The notes: generated by a model from the sequence alone, not told the origin. A stretch of DNA of 64,000 nucleotides from Kitasatospora sp. MMS16-BH015 (GCF_002943525.1 NZ_CP025394.1:4402001-4466000), one strand, 5' to 3'. Shown: positions 43,307 to 53,126, counted from the stretch's first letter. A program made the numbers and translations.

Positions 43307-44602
43307 ATGACCGAGCTCGACACCCCGGACACTGGGCTGCGCCGCCGCCGTAAGCTGCTGGTCGCGATCGTGGTCACTGCGGTACTGGCCGCTGCTGCCG
43401 GCGCTGGCGCGGCCACCGTCCTCAAGTCGCCCGCCCAGGTGGCAGCCGAGACCGCGCCCCCGGCGCCCGACACGCTCACGGCGGCCGTGGAGCGCCGGGT
43501 GGTCGTCGATACCTTGATCACCCGTGGGAAGGCCGTGTCGACGTCCGCTGCGGGCGTCCAGGGTACGGCTCCCGCCGGTGTGGAGGGCGCCCGACCGGTC
43601 GTCACCAAGGTCAAGGTGTCCTCCGGCGAGAGCCTGGAGCCCGGCCGCCAGCTCTTCGAGGTGTCGGGTCGGCCGGTCTTCACGCTGAGCGGCCCGCTGC
43701 CCGCGTACCGGGACCTGCGGACCGGGGCCACCGGTGAGGACGTCGCCCAGCTCCAGCACGCACTTGCCACCCTCGGCCGTTCCAGTGCCCCCGACCGCAG
43801 CGGCACGTTCGGCCCCGGGACGGAACGGGCGGTGACCGCCCTCTACAAGTCGCTCGGCTACCAGCCGGTCCGGATGCCGAACGCATCCGGCCGCAGTGAC
43901 ACCCCAAAAACGGCCGACAGTCCTGCTCCTCCCGCCTCGGCGGCCCCGGCCGTACCAACGGCCGGTACCGCCTCTGCCCCGGCCGCCCCGACGGCCGACG
44001 CCGTGGTGGTCCCGATGGCCGAGGTCGTCTACCTCAGTGCTCTTCCGGCGCGGGCCGAGTCGGTCACCGCCACCGTCGGCCAGGCCCCCGGAGACCGGCT
44101 GATGACCGTCTCGACCGGGGACCTGATGATCGACGCGCTGGTGTCCGGCGACGAGAAGGCACGGCTCAAACCCGGCCAGCGGACCGAGATCCTGGACGAG
44201 GCCACGGGCACCCGAACTGGCGGCAGCGTGCTGTCCGTCTCCGATTCCGTCGTCAAACCCAAGGACGAGCAGACCGGGTCCGGTGCGCCCGGGTACCAGC
44301 TGCGGATCAAACCGGACCACGCCCTCGGACCGGACCTGGCCGGCAAGGACGTCAGGCTCACCATCACTTCCGCGTCCTCAGAGGTCCCGGTGCTCACCGT
44401 GCCGTCGGCTGCGGTGTCGTCCGGCGCCGACGGCCGTAGCAGTGTCGGCGTGCTGGAAGCGGACGGCACCGTCCGCCGGGTCGTCGTGCGCCCCGGCCTT
44501 TCGGGGGACGGGTTCCTCGGGGTCACCGCCGAGGACGGAGCCTCCCTGGCACCCGGCCAGCGCGTGGTGGTCGGCACCAAGCCCGCGGGCGGCCGTCCAT
44601 GA
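43307..44602 (+). CDS. Peptidoglycan-binding periplasmic-adaptor (membrane fusion-like) protein
   Basis: 431 residues with one N-terminal helix (LLVAIVVTAVLAAAAGAGAATVL). The extracellular part combines lipoyl/barrel-sandwich-type strands (VTKVKVSSGESLEPGRQLFEVSGRPVF) with a PG_binding_1 domain (LRTGATGEDVAQLQHALATLG...GTFGPGTERAVTALYKSLGY) and an Ala/Pro linker, then further adaptor strands. This is the actinobacterial form of a MacA/HlyD-type partner for the ABC transporter encoded next. Its stop overlaps the ATPase start (ATGA). Confidence 0.88.
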   Translation: MTELDTPDTGLRRRRKLLVAIVVTAVLAAAAGAGAATVLKSPAQVAAETAPPAPDTLTAAVERRVVVDTLITRGKAVSTSAAGVQGTAPAGVEGARPVVTKVKVSSGESLEPGRQLFEVSGRPVFTLSGPLPAYRDLRTGATGEDVAQLQHALATLGRSSAPDRSGTFGPGTERAVTALYKSLGYQPVRMPNASGRSDTPKTADSPAPPASAAPAVPTAGTASAPAAPTADAVVVPMAEVVYLSALPARAESVTATVGQAPGDRLMTVSTGDLMIDALVSGDEKARLKPGQRTEILDEATGTRTGGSVLSVSDSVVKPKDEQTGSGAPGYQLRIKPDHALGPDLAGKDVRLTITSASSEVPVLTVPSAAVSSGADGRSSVGVLEADGTVRRVVVRPGLSGDGFLGVTAEDGASLAPGQRVVVGTKPAGGRP

Positions 44603-45297
44603 CGGCCGAGGCCTCGGTCATCGAGCTTTCGGGCGTGGGCCTGACCTATCCGGGACCGCCCACCGTGACAGCGCTGCACACGTGCGATCTGACTGTACGG
44701 CGCGGTGAGTACGTCACCGTGGTCGGCCCCTCCGGCGCCGGAAAGTCGACGTTACTGAACATCGTCGGCCTGCTCGACGCCCCCACCTCCGGTCGCTACC
44801 TGCTGGACGGAGTCGATGTCGCGACCCTGCCCGACGCTGGACGCACCGCACTGCGCGGCGGCCGGATCGGCTTCGTCTTCCAGTCCTTTCACCTGCTCCC
44901 GCACCGCACGGCCCTCGAGAACGTCGAATTGTCGATGGTGTACCAGCGCGTCCCACGGCATGCGCGACGGACCCGTGCGGTCGACGCCCTCGAGCGGGTC
45001 GGGCTCGGTCACCGGATGGCGACTCTGCCCACCAGGCTCTCCGGCGGAGAACGGCAGCGCGCCGCGATCGCCCGGGCCCTGGCCGCACAGCCGTCCCTGC
45101 TGCTGTGCGACGAGCCCACCGGAAACCTGGACTCCGACACCACCGCCTCGATCCTCGACCTCTTCGACCGGCTCCACCAGGACGGCATGACCATCGTGAT
45201 GATCACCCATGACCCGCAGGTGGCCCACCGGGCCCACCGGACCGTGACCATCCGCGACGGCCGACTGGCGGAGACCACATCCGGGAACCAGCGATGA
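44599..45297 (+). CDS. ABC transporter ATP-binding protein, MacB/LolD type
   Basis: 232-residue ATPase with Walker A GPSGAGKS, Q-loop, signature LSGGERQR, Walker B LLLCDEPTGNLD and switch HD. It belongs to the class that pairs with FtsX-like permeases for mechanotransmission rather than bulk transport. The Walker A region contains a TTA leucine codon (44752-44754), rare in streptomycetes and read only by the bldA tRNA, so translation is likely developmentally gated. It overlaps both neighbours by 4 bases. Confidence 0.94.
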   Translation: MTAEASVIELSGVGLTYPGPPTVTALHTCDLTVRRGEYVTVVGPSGAGKSTLLNIVGLLDAPTSGRYLLDGVDVATLPDAGRTALRGGRIGFVFQSFHLLPHRTALENVELSMVYQRVPRHARRTRAVDALERVGLGHRMATLPTRLSGGERQRAAIARALAAQPSLLLCDEPTGNLDSDTTASILDLFDRLHQDGMTIVMITHDPQVAHRAHRTVTIRDGRLAETTSGNQR

Positions 45298-46520
45298 CCC
45301 ACCGCCCGGCCGGAACCGGCCGCTCCCGCCTGGCCGTCCGCGACCTGCTCGCCGAAGCGGTGGCGGGAATCCTGCAACGGCCGGCCCGCTCGTCCCTCAC
45401 CGCCCTCGGGACCGTCCTGGGAGTCGGATCGCTGATAACGGTACTGGGACTCACCAGCACCGCCGCCTCGCAGATCGACGCCCGTTTCGACGAGCTCACC
45501 GCCACCGAGGTCACCCTCGAAGACGTCGCACCGAGAACCACCGCGCTCGCGTTCCCGGCCGATGCCGACACCCGGATGGAAGGACTGAACGGCGTCACCG
45601 CCGCAGGGGTCAGCTGGCGGATCCGGCTCGCACCCGGCCAGCGGGTGGCCGCAGGCCCGGACCCCGCCACGGCCGGCACCGACAGCCAGGCCCAACTCGT
45701 CGCGGCCTCATTCGGGATGCTGAAAGCAGCCGGAGCCTCCTACGAACAGGGCCGCGCCTTCGACTCCTTCCACGACCACCGCCAAGAGCGGGTCGCGGTG
45801 CTCGGCGCAGCCGCAGCCCGGCGGCTCGGCATCTCCTCCGTGCAGAACCAGCCCGCCGTCTTCGTGGGTGGCACGGCATTCACCGTGGTCGGCATCCTTG
45901 CCGACGTCCAGCGCCGCCCCGACCTCCTGACCTCGGTCATCGTGCCGCGCGGCACCGCAGAGCACCTGTGGGGACAACCCGCCGACGAGCGCGCCAAGAT
46001 GCTCGTCACCACCCGACTCGGCGCCGCGACCCAGATTGCCGACGAAGCCCCCCTCGCCCTTTGCCCCGAGCACCCGGAGTACCTGCGCGCGGTGGCGCCC
46101 CCGGACCCCCGGACACTGCGCTCCGGCGTGAAGACCGACCTGGGGCAGTTGTTTCTGCTCCTGGCCGGCGTCTGCCTGTTCATCGGCGCGGTCGGGATCG
46201 CCAACACCACGCTGGTCGCGGTGATGGAACGGACCGGCGAGATCGGGCTGCGGCGGGCCCTCGGTGCCCGCGGGCGGCACATCACCGCCCAGTTCCTCGC
46301 CGAATCGACGGCGCTCGGCCTGCTCGGCGGCCTCGTCGGTGCCGCGATCGGCACCGTGACGATCGTGACCGTCTCCGTAGTCAAGGAATGGACGCCGGTG
46401 CTGCAGCCCGCAGCGCTGGCGAGCGCCCCGCTGCTCGGGCTGGCCACCGGTCTGCTGGCAGGCGTCTACCCGGCCTGGCGGGCCTCGCGCATCGCCCCGG
46501 TCGAGGCCCTCCGCCGCTGA
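45294..46520 (+). CDS. ABC transporter permease, FtsX/MacB type
   Basis: 408-residue membrane protein. One helix lies near the N-terminus (ARSSLTALGTVLGVGSLITVLGL), followed by an extracellular MacB_PCD-like domain and three C-terminal helices of the FtsX domain (LFLLLAGVCLFIGAVGIANTTLVAVMERTGEIGLRRALGARGRHI is the family signature). With the ATPase and adaptor it would form a MacAB-like envelope complex. Substrate unknown; the giant secreted protein downstream is one possibility. Confidence 0.93.
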   Translation: MTHRPAGTGRSRLAVRDLLAEAVAGILQRPARSSLTALGTVLGVGSLITVLGLTSTAASQIDARFDELTATEVTLEDVAPRTTALAFPADADTRMEGLNGVTAAGVSWRIRLAPGQRVAAGPDPATAGTDSQAQLVAASFGMLKAAGASYEQGRAFDSFHDHRQERVAVLGAAAARRLGISSVQNQPAVFVGGTAFTVVGILADVQRRPDLLTSVIVPRGTAEHLWGQPADERAKMLVTTRLGAATQIADEAPLALCPEHPEYLRAVAPPDPRTLRSGVKTDLGQLFLLLAGVCLFIGAVGIANTTLVAVMERTGEIGLRRALGARGRHITAQFLAESTALGLLGGLVGAAIGTVTIVTVSVVKEWTPVLQPAALASAPLLGLATGLLAGVYPAWRASRIAPVEALRR

Positions 46521-46644
46521 GGCCCCCGCTTCCCCGTCCCACTGAAGTCTTCGCCTGACCGCGCTCGAGCATGCCTCGACCGCTGTCCGGTCGATCCGTC
46601 ATGCGCCGGCACCGGCGCCTGGCCCCTCGCACCAAGGAGAGCCG

Positions 46645-49600
46645 ATGAGGCTGAAACCGTTCAGGGCACGGCGCCCGCTGGCGGCACTGTCCGCCGCGTT
46701 CGTCGCCGCGACCCTGGTCCAGGGCACCAACGCCTTCGCCGACACCGCCACCCCGCCCGAGGCGCTCACCGCGCCGTCTGCCGACAAGCCGTCCGAGGTC
46801 GTGCCCCAGGACCGGGACAAGGTCCTCGGCAAGGACTGGAAGACATCCACCGACCGGGCCTGGACCACCTCCGGCGACGCGGACGGCTTCCACGTCCTGA
46901 CCGCCGACGCCAAGGCCGGATACGGCTGGCGGACCGCGGCCACCCTGAAGGAACCCGGTTTCGACGCCGACCAGTGGATCGGCAACGCCTGCGTCACCGG
47001 CTCCGGCAAGCGCCTGGTCGCCGTCTACGCGCCGCGGACCTTCACCAACGACGCCACCCTGTTCGCCCGCGGAGGCTTCGCCGCAGTCGTCGACCTGGAA
47101 TCCGGCGTCGTGACCAAACTGGCCGTCAACGCCTCGCTCGCGTACTACAGCCCCGGCTGCGGTGCCGGCGAGCAGGCCGTGCTCACCCAGAGCGGCGGTG
47201 ACGACAAGCCCGGCACCCGCCTGGTCACCGTGGACGCCACCAGCGGCAAGACGGCCGCCCCACTGGCCGTCGAGGGCCAGGTCACCTCCGCCGTTCCGGC
47301 CGCCGACGGCTCGTTCGTCGCGGCCGACACCGACCGGGTCGTCCGGATCACCACCGACGGCAAGCGTGCCGAGCTCACCCGCACCGACGGCACCCCCTTC
47401 CACCTGAAGCCGGACGCCGAGGGCGGCGTGGTCTTCATGGACCACGCCAACACCGCCGCCAGCGTCAAGCGTCTGCCCGGCCGCCCCGGACACGCCCCCA
47501 CGGCGCGGCCCAAGGCGGACGTGCTCGCCACCGGTGCGAGCGACCAGCTCGGCCTCACCGCCGGTGCGGGCGGCCGGGTCTTCATCACCGGCGACCCGAA
47601 GCAGACCGGACACCTCCCCGGCCCCGTCAAGCAGGTGAAGGCCCCGGTCGAGGCCACCGTCTCCACCGAGGGTCGCTCCGTCGTCAACCAGACCCGCTGG
47701 GCCGACCAGAGCTCCCCGCAGCTCGCCTCCCCGACCGGCACCGACCCCCGCCCGGTCGCCATCGAACTGTCCGTCCCCGGCACCGGCCAGTCCGCGGACT
47801 TCACCGTGAAGCCGGCCGAGCAGCCGCTCGGGACGGCAGCCGTCGGATCGGCGCCCTCGCCGGCGCTCCGCTCCACCGCCAAGGGCGCCACGCAGGCCCC
47901 GTCCTCGCCGGCCAAGAGCAACGCGCCGAGCGCCGTCGCGCCGCGCTCGCTCGCAGCTGCCCCGGCCGCTCCGGCTGCCGCACCCACCGGCTCCAGCTCC
48001 GACCCGGTCGAAGCGGAGCGGGTCTGCGCCGTGCCGCGCAACGACCCGCGCAACCAGGCGATGCAGCCCAAGCCGCGCCAGGTCGAATGGGCCGTGGACC
48101 AGGCCATCGTGGGCAACCTGAACACCCCGCGCCCGGCCAACTGGAAGAACCTGGGCATGCCCGCCTACACCCCGCAGGGGCTCTTCCCCCCGACCGCCCT
48201 GGAGGGCGGCGGTCACATACCCGCGCAGATCATGCTGGGCATCATCGCCCAGGAGTCCAACATGTGGCAGGCCGCCCGCTACGCCGTGCCCGGGGTCACC
48301 GGCAACCCGCTGGTCGGCAACTTCTACGGGCGTGAGCTCTACAACGCCTCCAGCGCCGACGACTGGGACATCGACTTCGCCAAGGCGGACTGCGGCTACG
48401 GCCTCACCCAGCAGACCGACGGTATGCGCCTGCCCGCGTTCAGCCCCAAGGACACCCCCGCCTTCGCCTACCAGACGCAGCGCGCGGTGGCACTCGACTA
48501 CGCGACCAACATCGCCGCCGGGCTGAACACCCTGGCGGAGAAGTGGAACACCACCCGCCGGGCGGGGATGACCGTAAACAACGGTGACGTCTCCAAGCCG
48601 GAGAACTGGTACTACGCCGCCTGGGCCTACAACTCCGGCTTCCACCCGAAGACCTCCGACGGCAGCCCGTGGGGCCTGGGCTGGTCCAACAACCCCGCCA
48701 ACCCCAACTACCCGGCCAACCGCAAGCCGTTCCTCAACAACAACAGCTACGCGGACGCCGCCCACCCCCAGGACTGGCCCTACCCCGAGAAGATCATGGG
48801 CTGGGCCGCCTATCCGATCGAGGGCCTGGAATCCCCCGGCAAGACCGTGCCGGGCTTCCGCGCGGCCTGGTGGAACGGCAAGGACGCCAACCTCGCCGCG
48901 GCCAACCGCTTCACCAACTCCCCGCCGCTGAACCAGTTCTGCGACGACAGCAACTCCTGCAAGCCCGGCCAGTCCTTCACCCCGAACGCCCCCGATGTGG
49001 CCGGCGCCAAGGCCGGGCCCTGCGCCCACCAGAACGCGGGCGGCCAGTATGACCTGCACTGCTGGTACAACAAGCCGGTCACCTGGAAGAGCGACTGCTC
49101 CTACAGCTGCGGCAACGAGGTCATCCGCTTCAACACCACCTACCCTGAAGAGGCGGACGGCACCGCCTACCCGCCCAACTGCACCACCAACCCGGGCCTG
49201 CCGATCGGCGCCATGGTCATCGACGACCTGCCGGACGATGTCCCCTCCATCCGCCCCAACTGCCCACGCACTGCCAACAGCGGCACCTTCTCCCTGGACT
49301 TCGCCCAGGACAGCTCAGGGCACTTCCCTTCCAAGGTGGACCTCCACCAGCTCGGCGCCGGCTTCGGCGGCCACTTCTACTTCGCCCACACCCGCACCGC
49401 TGGCGCCGAGGGCGGCAAGCTCGCCGTCACCGGCACCTGGAAGCTGAACCAGGACGTCAACGGCCCCGCCCAGGTACTCGTCCATCTCCCTGACCACGGA
49501 GCCCAGACCACCCAGGCGGCCTACCAGGTGGAAACCGCCAAGGGCACGCGCACCCGGGTGATCCCCCAGCCCGGCACCGGCAACCGCTGGGTGCCGATCG

Positions 49601-51063
49601 GTACGTTCCTCTTCAACGGCAAGCCCACCGTGCGTCTCTCCAACGTGACCGACAACGGCACCGGCGACCAGGACATCGCCTACGACGCCATTGCGGTCGC
49701 CCCGGTCAAGGGACAGTTCGTGGAACGCACCTTCGACGCCGTCTCGGTGTTCGACCCGAACCAGAGCCTCGACAGCAACATGCCGTCCCAGATCAACACG
49801 CCGATGCGGGGGATGGACACTCTCTATGACTGGGCCAAGGGGCTGGCTGACCAGGGTCCGGGCTGGAACGACCATTCGACCAGTACGAGGGGTATCCTCG
49901 CCGACCCCGTGTGCGCGGCGGGGCAGACCGGCGCGTGCGTGAAGCCGGCTGTCGGTGCGGCGGCCAAGCAGTGGTACGACGATATCGTCAACGGCGGCCG
50001 TGCCGTCCGCTCCGACGGTTCGGCGCCCGCCATGTCGGAGCCGGTCTGGATGGGCATGGCCAACCGACGCCCCGACCCGGCAGCGACCGTGGACAACGCC
50101 TTCGCGTCCCAGGACAGTTACAAGATCAAGAGTCGAGTCACCGTCAGCTATCTGCTCGGCGACGACGGCAAGATCATCTCCGGCAGTGAGTTCGCGGACG
50201 GCGGGACACAGGTCGGCAATGCCCACCTGCCGAAGTTCGTCACCGGACTGATCCATGCCGTTGCGCAGGACTACGGCATCCCCGAGCCCGATCTGTCCTA
50301 TGACGAGATCGACGCCTACCGGTACAGCGGCGGCAACAAGCTACACGTCAACCCGCTGGTGGACGGCGACACTCCAGGCCAGGCGTACCTGCCGCACACC
50401 AGGGGTGCCCGGCTCAGCGCCGACGGCCAGTGCGTCGATGTCCGCCACACCGGTGGTGGAGTGCACGGCTACCGCGCCATGACCGCCCAGCAGAGTGTCA
50501 ACGACAACTTCAAGGCATGGGTGGACAAGGTCAACGGCAACGGCGCCGTCCAGCCGGCCGTAGCCCACGCTGTCAGCGAGATCTACCAGATGTTCTTCAA
50601 GAACCAGGGCCCGCTCGGCTACAACACCTTCGGCAACACGATCGGCAACGCCCCGCCGATCTGGCACAACATTGCCATGGCGTTCTGCGCGGACGGCTCG
50701 GTCAAGGCCACCCAGAACTTCCCCAACCGAGACTCCCAGCCGAATTACGGCCTGGTGTACCAGAGCTACATGCCCGACCTGTACCTCTACCTCGACGGCC
50801 GGCTGGTGGACAACGAGGGCAAGCCCACGGCCACGCCCGTTCATAAGGGAGACTGGAAGAACTTCTCGAACATCCCTCTGCTGAACAGCGACGCGGGCAA
50901 CGCTTTCGGCCAGTGCGATGTCGATGCCCGTGGCAGTGGCGGCAACCCGTGGAACATCGGTATCCCGTTCCCGGTGATCGGCAACGCGCCCGGCGACATC
51001 CCCACCCGGATGAAGCACTGCGACGACACCGGCACCACCTTCAACAGCACCTTCACCCCCTGA
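46645..51063 (+). CDS. Giant secreted protein with lysozyme-like and golvesin-like domains
   Basis: 1472 residues. A Sec signal peptide ends near residue 31 (NAFA). Residues about 35-390 look like a beta-propeller (repeated strands with T/D/G turns). An Ala/Pro/Ser linker follows. Residues about 490-720 resemble a transglycosylase or lysozyme (GIIAQESNMW with a candidate catalytic Glu537, CGYGLTQQTDGM, WYYAAWAYNSGF). Residues about 880-1020 resemble the golvesin C-terminal-like domain. The last 450 residues match nothing I recognise. Twenty or so cysteines suggest an extracellular, disulfide-rich protein. Placed after an ABC exporter, it may be its client or partner. Ends with no membrane anchor. 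Confidence 0.75.
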   Translation: MRLKPFRARRPLAALSAAFVAATLVQGTNAFADTATPPEALTAPSADKPSEVVPQDRDKVLGKDWKTSTDRAWTTSGDADGFHVLTADAKAGYGWRTAATLKEPGFDADQWIGNACVTGSGKRLVAVYAPRTFTNDATLFARGGFAAVVDLESGVVTKLAVNASLAYYSPGCGAGEQAVLTQSGGDDKPGTRLVTVDATSGKTAAPLAVEGQVTSAVPAADGSFVAADTDRVVRITTDGKRAELTRTDGTPFHLKPDAEGGVVFMDHANTAASVKRLPGRPGHAPTARPKADVLATGASDQLGLTAGAGGRVFITGDPKQTGHLPGPVKQVKAPVEATVSTEGRSVVNQTRWADQSSPQLASPTGTDPRPVAIELSVPGTGQSADFTVKPAEQPLGTAAVGSAPSPALRSTAKGATQAPSSPAKSNAPSAVAPRSLAAAPAAPAAAPTGSSSDPVEAERVCAVPRNDPRNQAMQPKPRQVEWAVDQAIVGNLNTPRPANWKNLGMPAYTPQGLFPPTALEGGGHIPAQIMLGIIAQESNMWQAARYAVPGVTGNPLVGNFYGRELYNASSADDWDIDFAKADCGYGLTQQTDGMRLPAFSPKDTPAFAYQTQRAVALDYATNIAAGLNTLAEKWNTTRRAGMTVNNGDVSKPENWYYAAWAYNSGFHPKTSDGSPWGLGWSNNPANPNYPANRKPFLNNNSYADAAHPQDWPYPEKIMGWAAYPIEGLESPGKTVPGFRAAWWNGKDANLAAANRFTNSPPLNQFCDDSNSCKPGQSFTPNAPDVAGAKAGPCAHQNAGGQYDLHCWYNKPVTWKSDCSYSCGNEVIRFNTTYPEEADGTAYPPNCTTNPGLPIGAMVIDDLPDDVPSIRPNCPRTANSGTFSLDFAQDSSGHFPSKVDLHQLGAGFGGHFYFAHTRTAGAEGGKLAVTGTWKLNQDVNGPAQVLVHLPDHGAQTTQAAYQVETAKGTRTRVIPQPGTGNRWVPIGTFLFNGKPTVRLSNVTDNGTGDQDIAYDAIAVAPVKGQFVERTFDAVSVFDPNQSLDSNMPSQINTPMRGMDTLYDWAKGLADQGPGWNDHSTSTRGILADPVCAAGQTGACVKPAVGAAAKQWYDDIVNGGRAVRSDGSAPAMSEPVWMGMANRRPDPAATVDNAFASQDSYKIKSRVTVSYLLGDDGKIISGSEFADGGTQVGNAHLPKFVTGLIHAVAQDYGIPEPDLSYDEIDAYRYSGGNKLHVNPLVDGDTPGQAYLPHTRGARLSADGQCVDVRHTGGGVHGYRAMTAQQSVNDNFKAWVDKVNGNGAVQPAVAHAVSEIYQMFFKNQGPLGYNTFGNTIGNAPPIWHNIAMAFCADGSVKATQNFPNRDSQPNYGLVYQSYMPDLYLYLDGRLVDNEGKPTATPVHKGDWKNFSNIPLLNSDAGNAFGQCDVDARGSGGNPWNIGIPFPVIGNAPGDIPTRMKHCDDTGTTFNSTFTP

Positions 51064-51100
51064 CCCCCGGGGCGGCCCGGTACTAAGGATCATCAAGCAC

Positions 51101-51286
51101 ATGGCACTCGGCGTGGTCTTTCTCGGCGGCATCTTGCTCCTCCTGGCCGCCGTGGTCGGAGCAGCTTGCTCCTACTGGGCATCCGGCTCCGTGCTCCGGC
51201 GAGCAGGAATGGGGTGCCTCTGTGGGGTAGCGATCGTTCTTCTGCCACTGACAGTGATCATCCTGCCGCTGTTCTTCATACGCTGA
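51101..51286 (+). CDS. Small two-helix membrane protein
   Basis: 61 residues, nearly all hydrophobic: VVFLGGILLLLAAVVGAACSYW and GCLCGVAIVLLPLTVIILPLFFIR separated by a short basic turn. ATG at 51101 follows AAGGA at a rather long spacing. No family recognised. Confidence 0.6.
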   Translation: MALGVVFLGGILLLLAAVVGAACSYWASGSVLRRAGMGCLCGVAIVLLPLTVIILPLFFIR

Positions 51287-51400
51287 GCCTGCCGAGCGGT
51301 CGTCGGCAGCGGGCCGGTCCTCGGCTCACCTCGACAGCAGCCACGCCGGACGCCCTCGTGGTGGGGCCTGATCACGGGCCCCACCACCTGACCGAGAACC

Positions 51401-51940
51401 GTGCCCGTGTCCTCCCACCACATCACCCGAGCCGCACTCGTAGCGGCGCCGCCCGTCTTCACCACCACCCTCGCGGTCACCGCAGGCATAACCCCCACGC
51501 CGGCCGACCTTGTGTACTGCACCGTCATCGCAATGCTGCCCGCCGCAGGTCTTTGGCACTTCTCCCGGCACCTTCCGACCGGCCGCCCCGCAGAGACTCT
51601 GAGAAACCCCGGGGTATGGGCCGCCGTCACCACCGCGCTGCTCGCGTGCTTGACCATCGCGGCCTTCTGCTACGGGTACTTCTTCGCGTTCCTACTCGCC
51701 CCACTGCTCGGTATCTTCACGGCCTTCAGCGCTGTCGGCTGTGTCGCGCTGCATCGCCGGCGTCGTTCAGGAGTTGCCCTCTCCATCGTCCCTCCCACGA
51801 CGCTCGCGATGATCGCACTCCTCACTACGGCCGCAAGCACGCTCACCAGTACTGTTCTGGCCGCCGATATCGTCCTGCTCATCCCGGCAGGGCTGACCTG
51901 GATCACCAGCCGTCAGCGAGACCCGTTCGAGAAGCCGTAG
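51401..51940 (+). CDS. Hypothetical membrane protein
   Basis: 179 residues with four to five hydrophobic segments, for example ALLACLTIAAFCYGYFFAFLLAPLLGIFTAF and IALLTTAASTLTSTVLAADIVLLIPAGLTW, and a short basic loop HRRRRSG. Start taken as GTG 51401. No family recognised; GC3 is high on this frame, supporting it as coding. Confidence 0.6.
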   Translation: MPVSSHHITRAALVAAPPVFTTTLAVTAGITPTPADLVYCTVIAMLPAAGLWHFSRHLPTGRPAETLRNPGVWAAVTTALLACLTIAAFCYGYFFAFLLAPLLGIFTAFSAVGCVALHRRRRSGVALSIVPPTTLAMIALLTTAASTLTSTVLAADIVLLIPAGLTWITSRQRDPFEKP

Positions 51941-51990
51941 TCCAGGCCGGCCGGAACCGATGCGGCTTGATTCTCCATCCCGAGTACCCC

Positions 51991-52386
51991 GTGACTGACG
52001 GCTGCACCCCTTCGACTCTTCTGCTCGGCACCGCTGGAGCCACCGCCCTCGCCATCGGGGGCTGGTACGCCTGGCAAACTCAGGACCACACCCTGCGCGT
52101 CGCCACCGTCGCCGTCGCGCTGGTGCTCGTCGGGGTGATCGGCGCTGCCCGCGAACTCAGGCGGTCCTGCCGCAAGAGCGCCGCAGGAGCGGCGTTCCTC
52201 CTGCGGCTGTTTGCCACGGCCGCGCTGGCCCGGCGCCTCCTGCGCACGGGCCACCGGCTTGGCGCGGTGATCGACTCCCTCCTGCTCACCGGTGTCGCCT
52301 GGGCTGCCTTCGCTGCTCCCGCCGCTGACCCTGGTGGCCCGTTCTCGGCGGCCTGGCCACTGCGTCAGCAGCCCTCTTCGCCGTAA
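51991..52386 (+). CDS. Hypothetical membrane protein
   Basis: 131 residues with hydrophobic segments TLLLGTAGATALAIGGWYAW and RVATVAVALVLVGVIGAARE and a basic C-terminal half. GTG at 51991 is the first start on this frame after the preceding gene; the ribosome binding site is weak. Coding status is moderately supported. Function unknown. Confidence 0.45.
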   Translation: MTDGCTPSTLLLGTAGATALAIGGWYAWQTQDHTLRVATVAVALVLVGVIGAARELRRSCRKSAAGAAFLLRLFATAALARRLLRTGHRLGAVIDSLLLTGVAWAAFAAPAADPGGPFSAAWPLRQQPSSP

Positions 52387-52389
52387 CCG

Positions 52390-52662
52390 TCACCACCGCC
52401 CACCCCGAGTGGAGAACGGCTCGGCCACGCTGAGATACGTTCGTTCGAGGGTCTGGGTGAGCGACTCGACGATCTGCCGCAGTGGCGTGAACAGCCCCGT
52501 TCCGGGGCGTGGGGGGCGATGGCGTCTGGTTCCATCGGACCAAGGTTCGCCGACGGCCTTCACCACTCGCAGGGTAACGATTCGGGAACATTGAGGGTCC
52601 AGGTGAGGGTCAGGGGCTTCAGGTGTGTCGAATGCCACAATGGTCGGCCCCTGCGAGGTCAC
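52390..52662 (-). pseudogene. Possible transposase remnant
   Basis: A short minus-strand frame includes FTPLRQIVESLTQTLE, which resembles the C-terminal PLRQIIESxNxTLK motif of IS-family transposases in streptomycetes. The expected following residues (a GQLDLE-type segment) are missing. No terminal repeats or catalytic domain are visible, so at most this is a decayed fragment. Confidence 0.3.
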
Positions 52663-53126
52663 CCGTGCGGGTGCGTGGGCGATGGTGCGAGGAAGTGATC
52701 TTCGGGGTTGCCGGAGCGGCCTGGCTGCTGTCCGGTGAAGCCGCAGGTCAGTGGGGCGTAGCGGCTCAGCATGGCGCGGCGCCGAGCTGCCCGGGCCTGC
52801 GTGATCCTCTCGTTGTCCTGCGTTGGTGGAGCGCTCCGAGGGGCCTCCCAGGTACCGCTCAGGACACTCCCAGGTATCACCTTGGCAAAACCCGCCGCCC
52901 TCTCGGTGATGTTGTCTCTCCGGACTGATAAAAAGCTCATCAGGAAATCCCGCTGGCAGGTCCAGAGAGAGATGTCCGGATTGGTGTCATTAGCACCTGT
53001 TCGCCTCTCTCCCCCAGTGGTTGATTCGTGGGGGCTGAGCAAATCTTTCTTCAGTCGTTCATGGGGTCGCGCGCTTGTCCGGGGTTCCTCCTGTCGCTTG
53101 TCACAGCCATCCCAAGGAGAACGCGG
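52663..53126. other. Intergenic region, no gene seen
   Basis: 464 bp before the S53 protease. No convincing coding region. AT-richer stretches around 52920-53060 may hold the protease promoter. The start of the protease is marked by AAGGAGA at 53114-53120. Confidence 0.45.
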
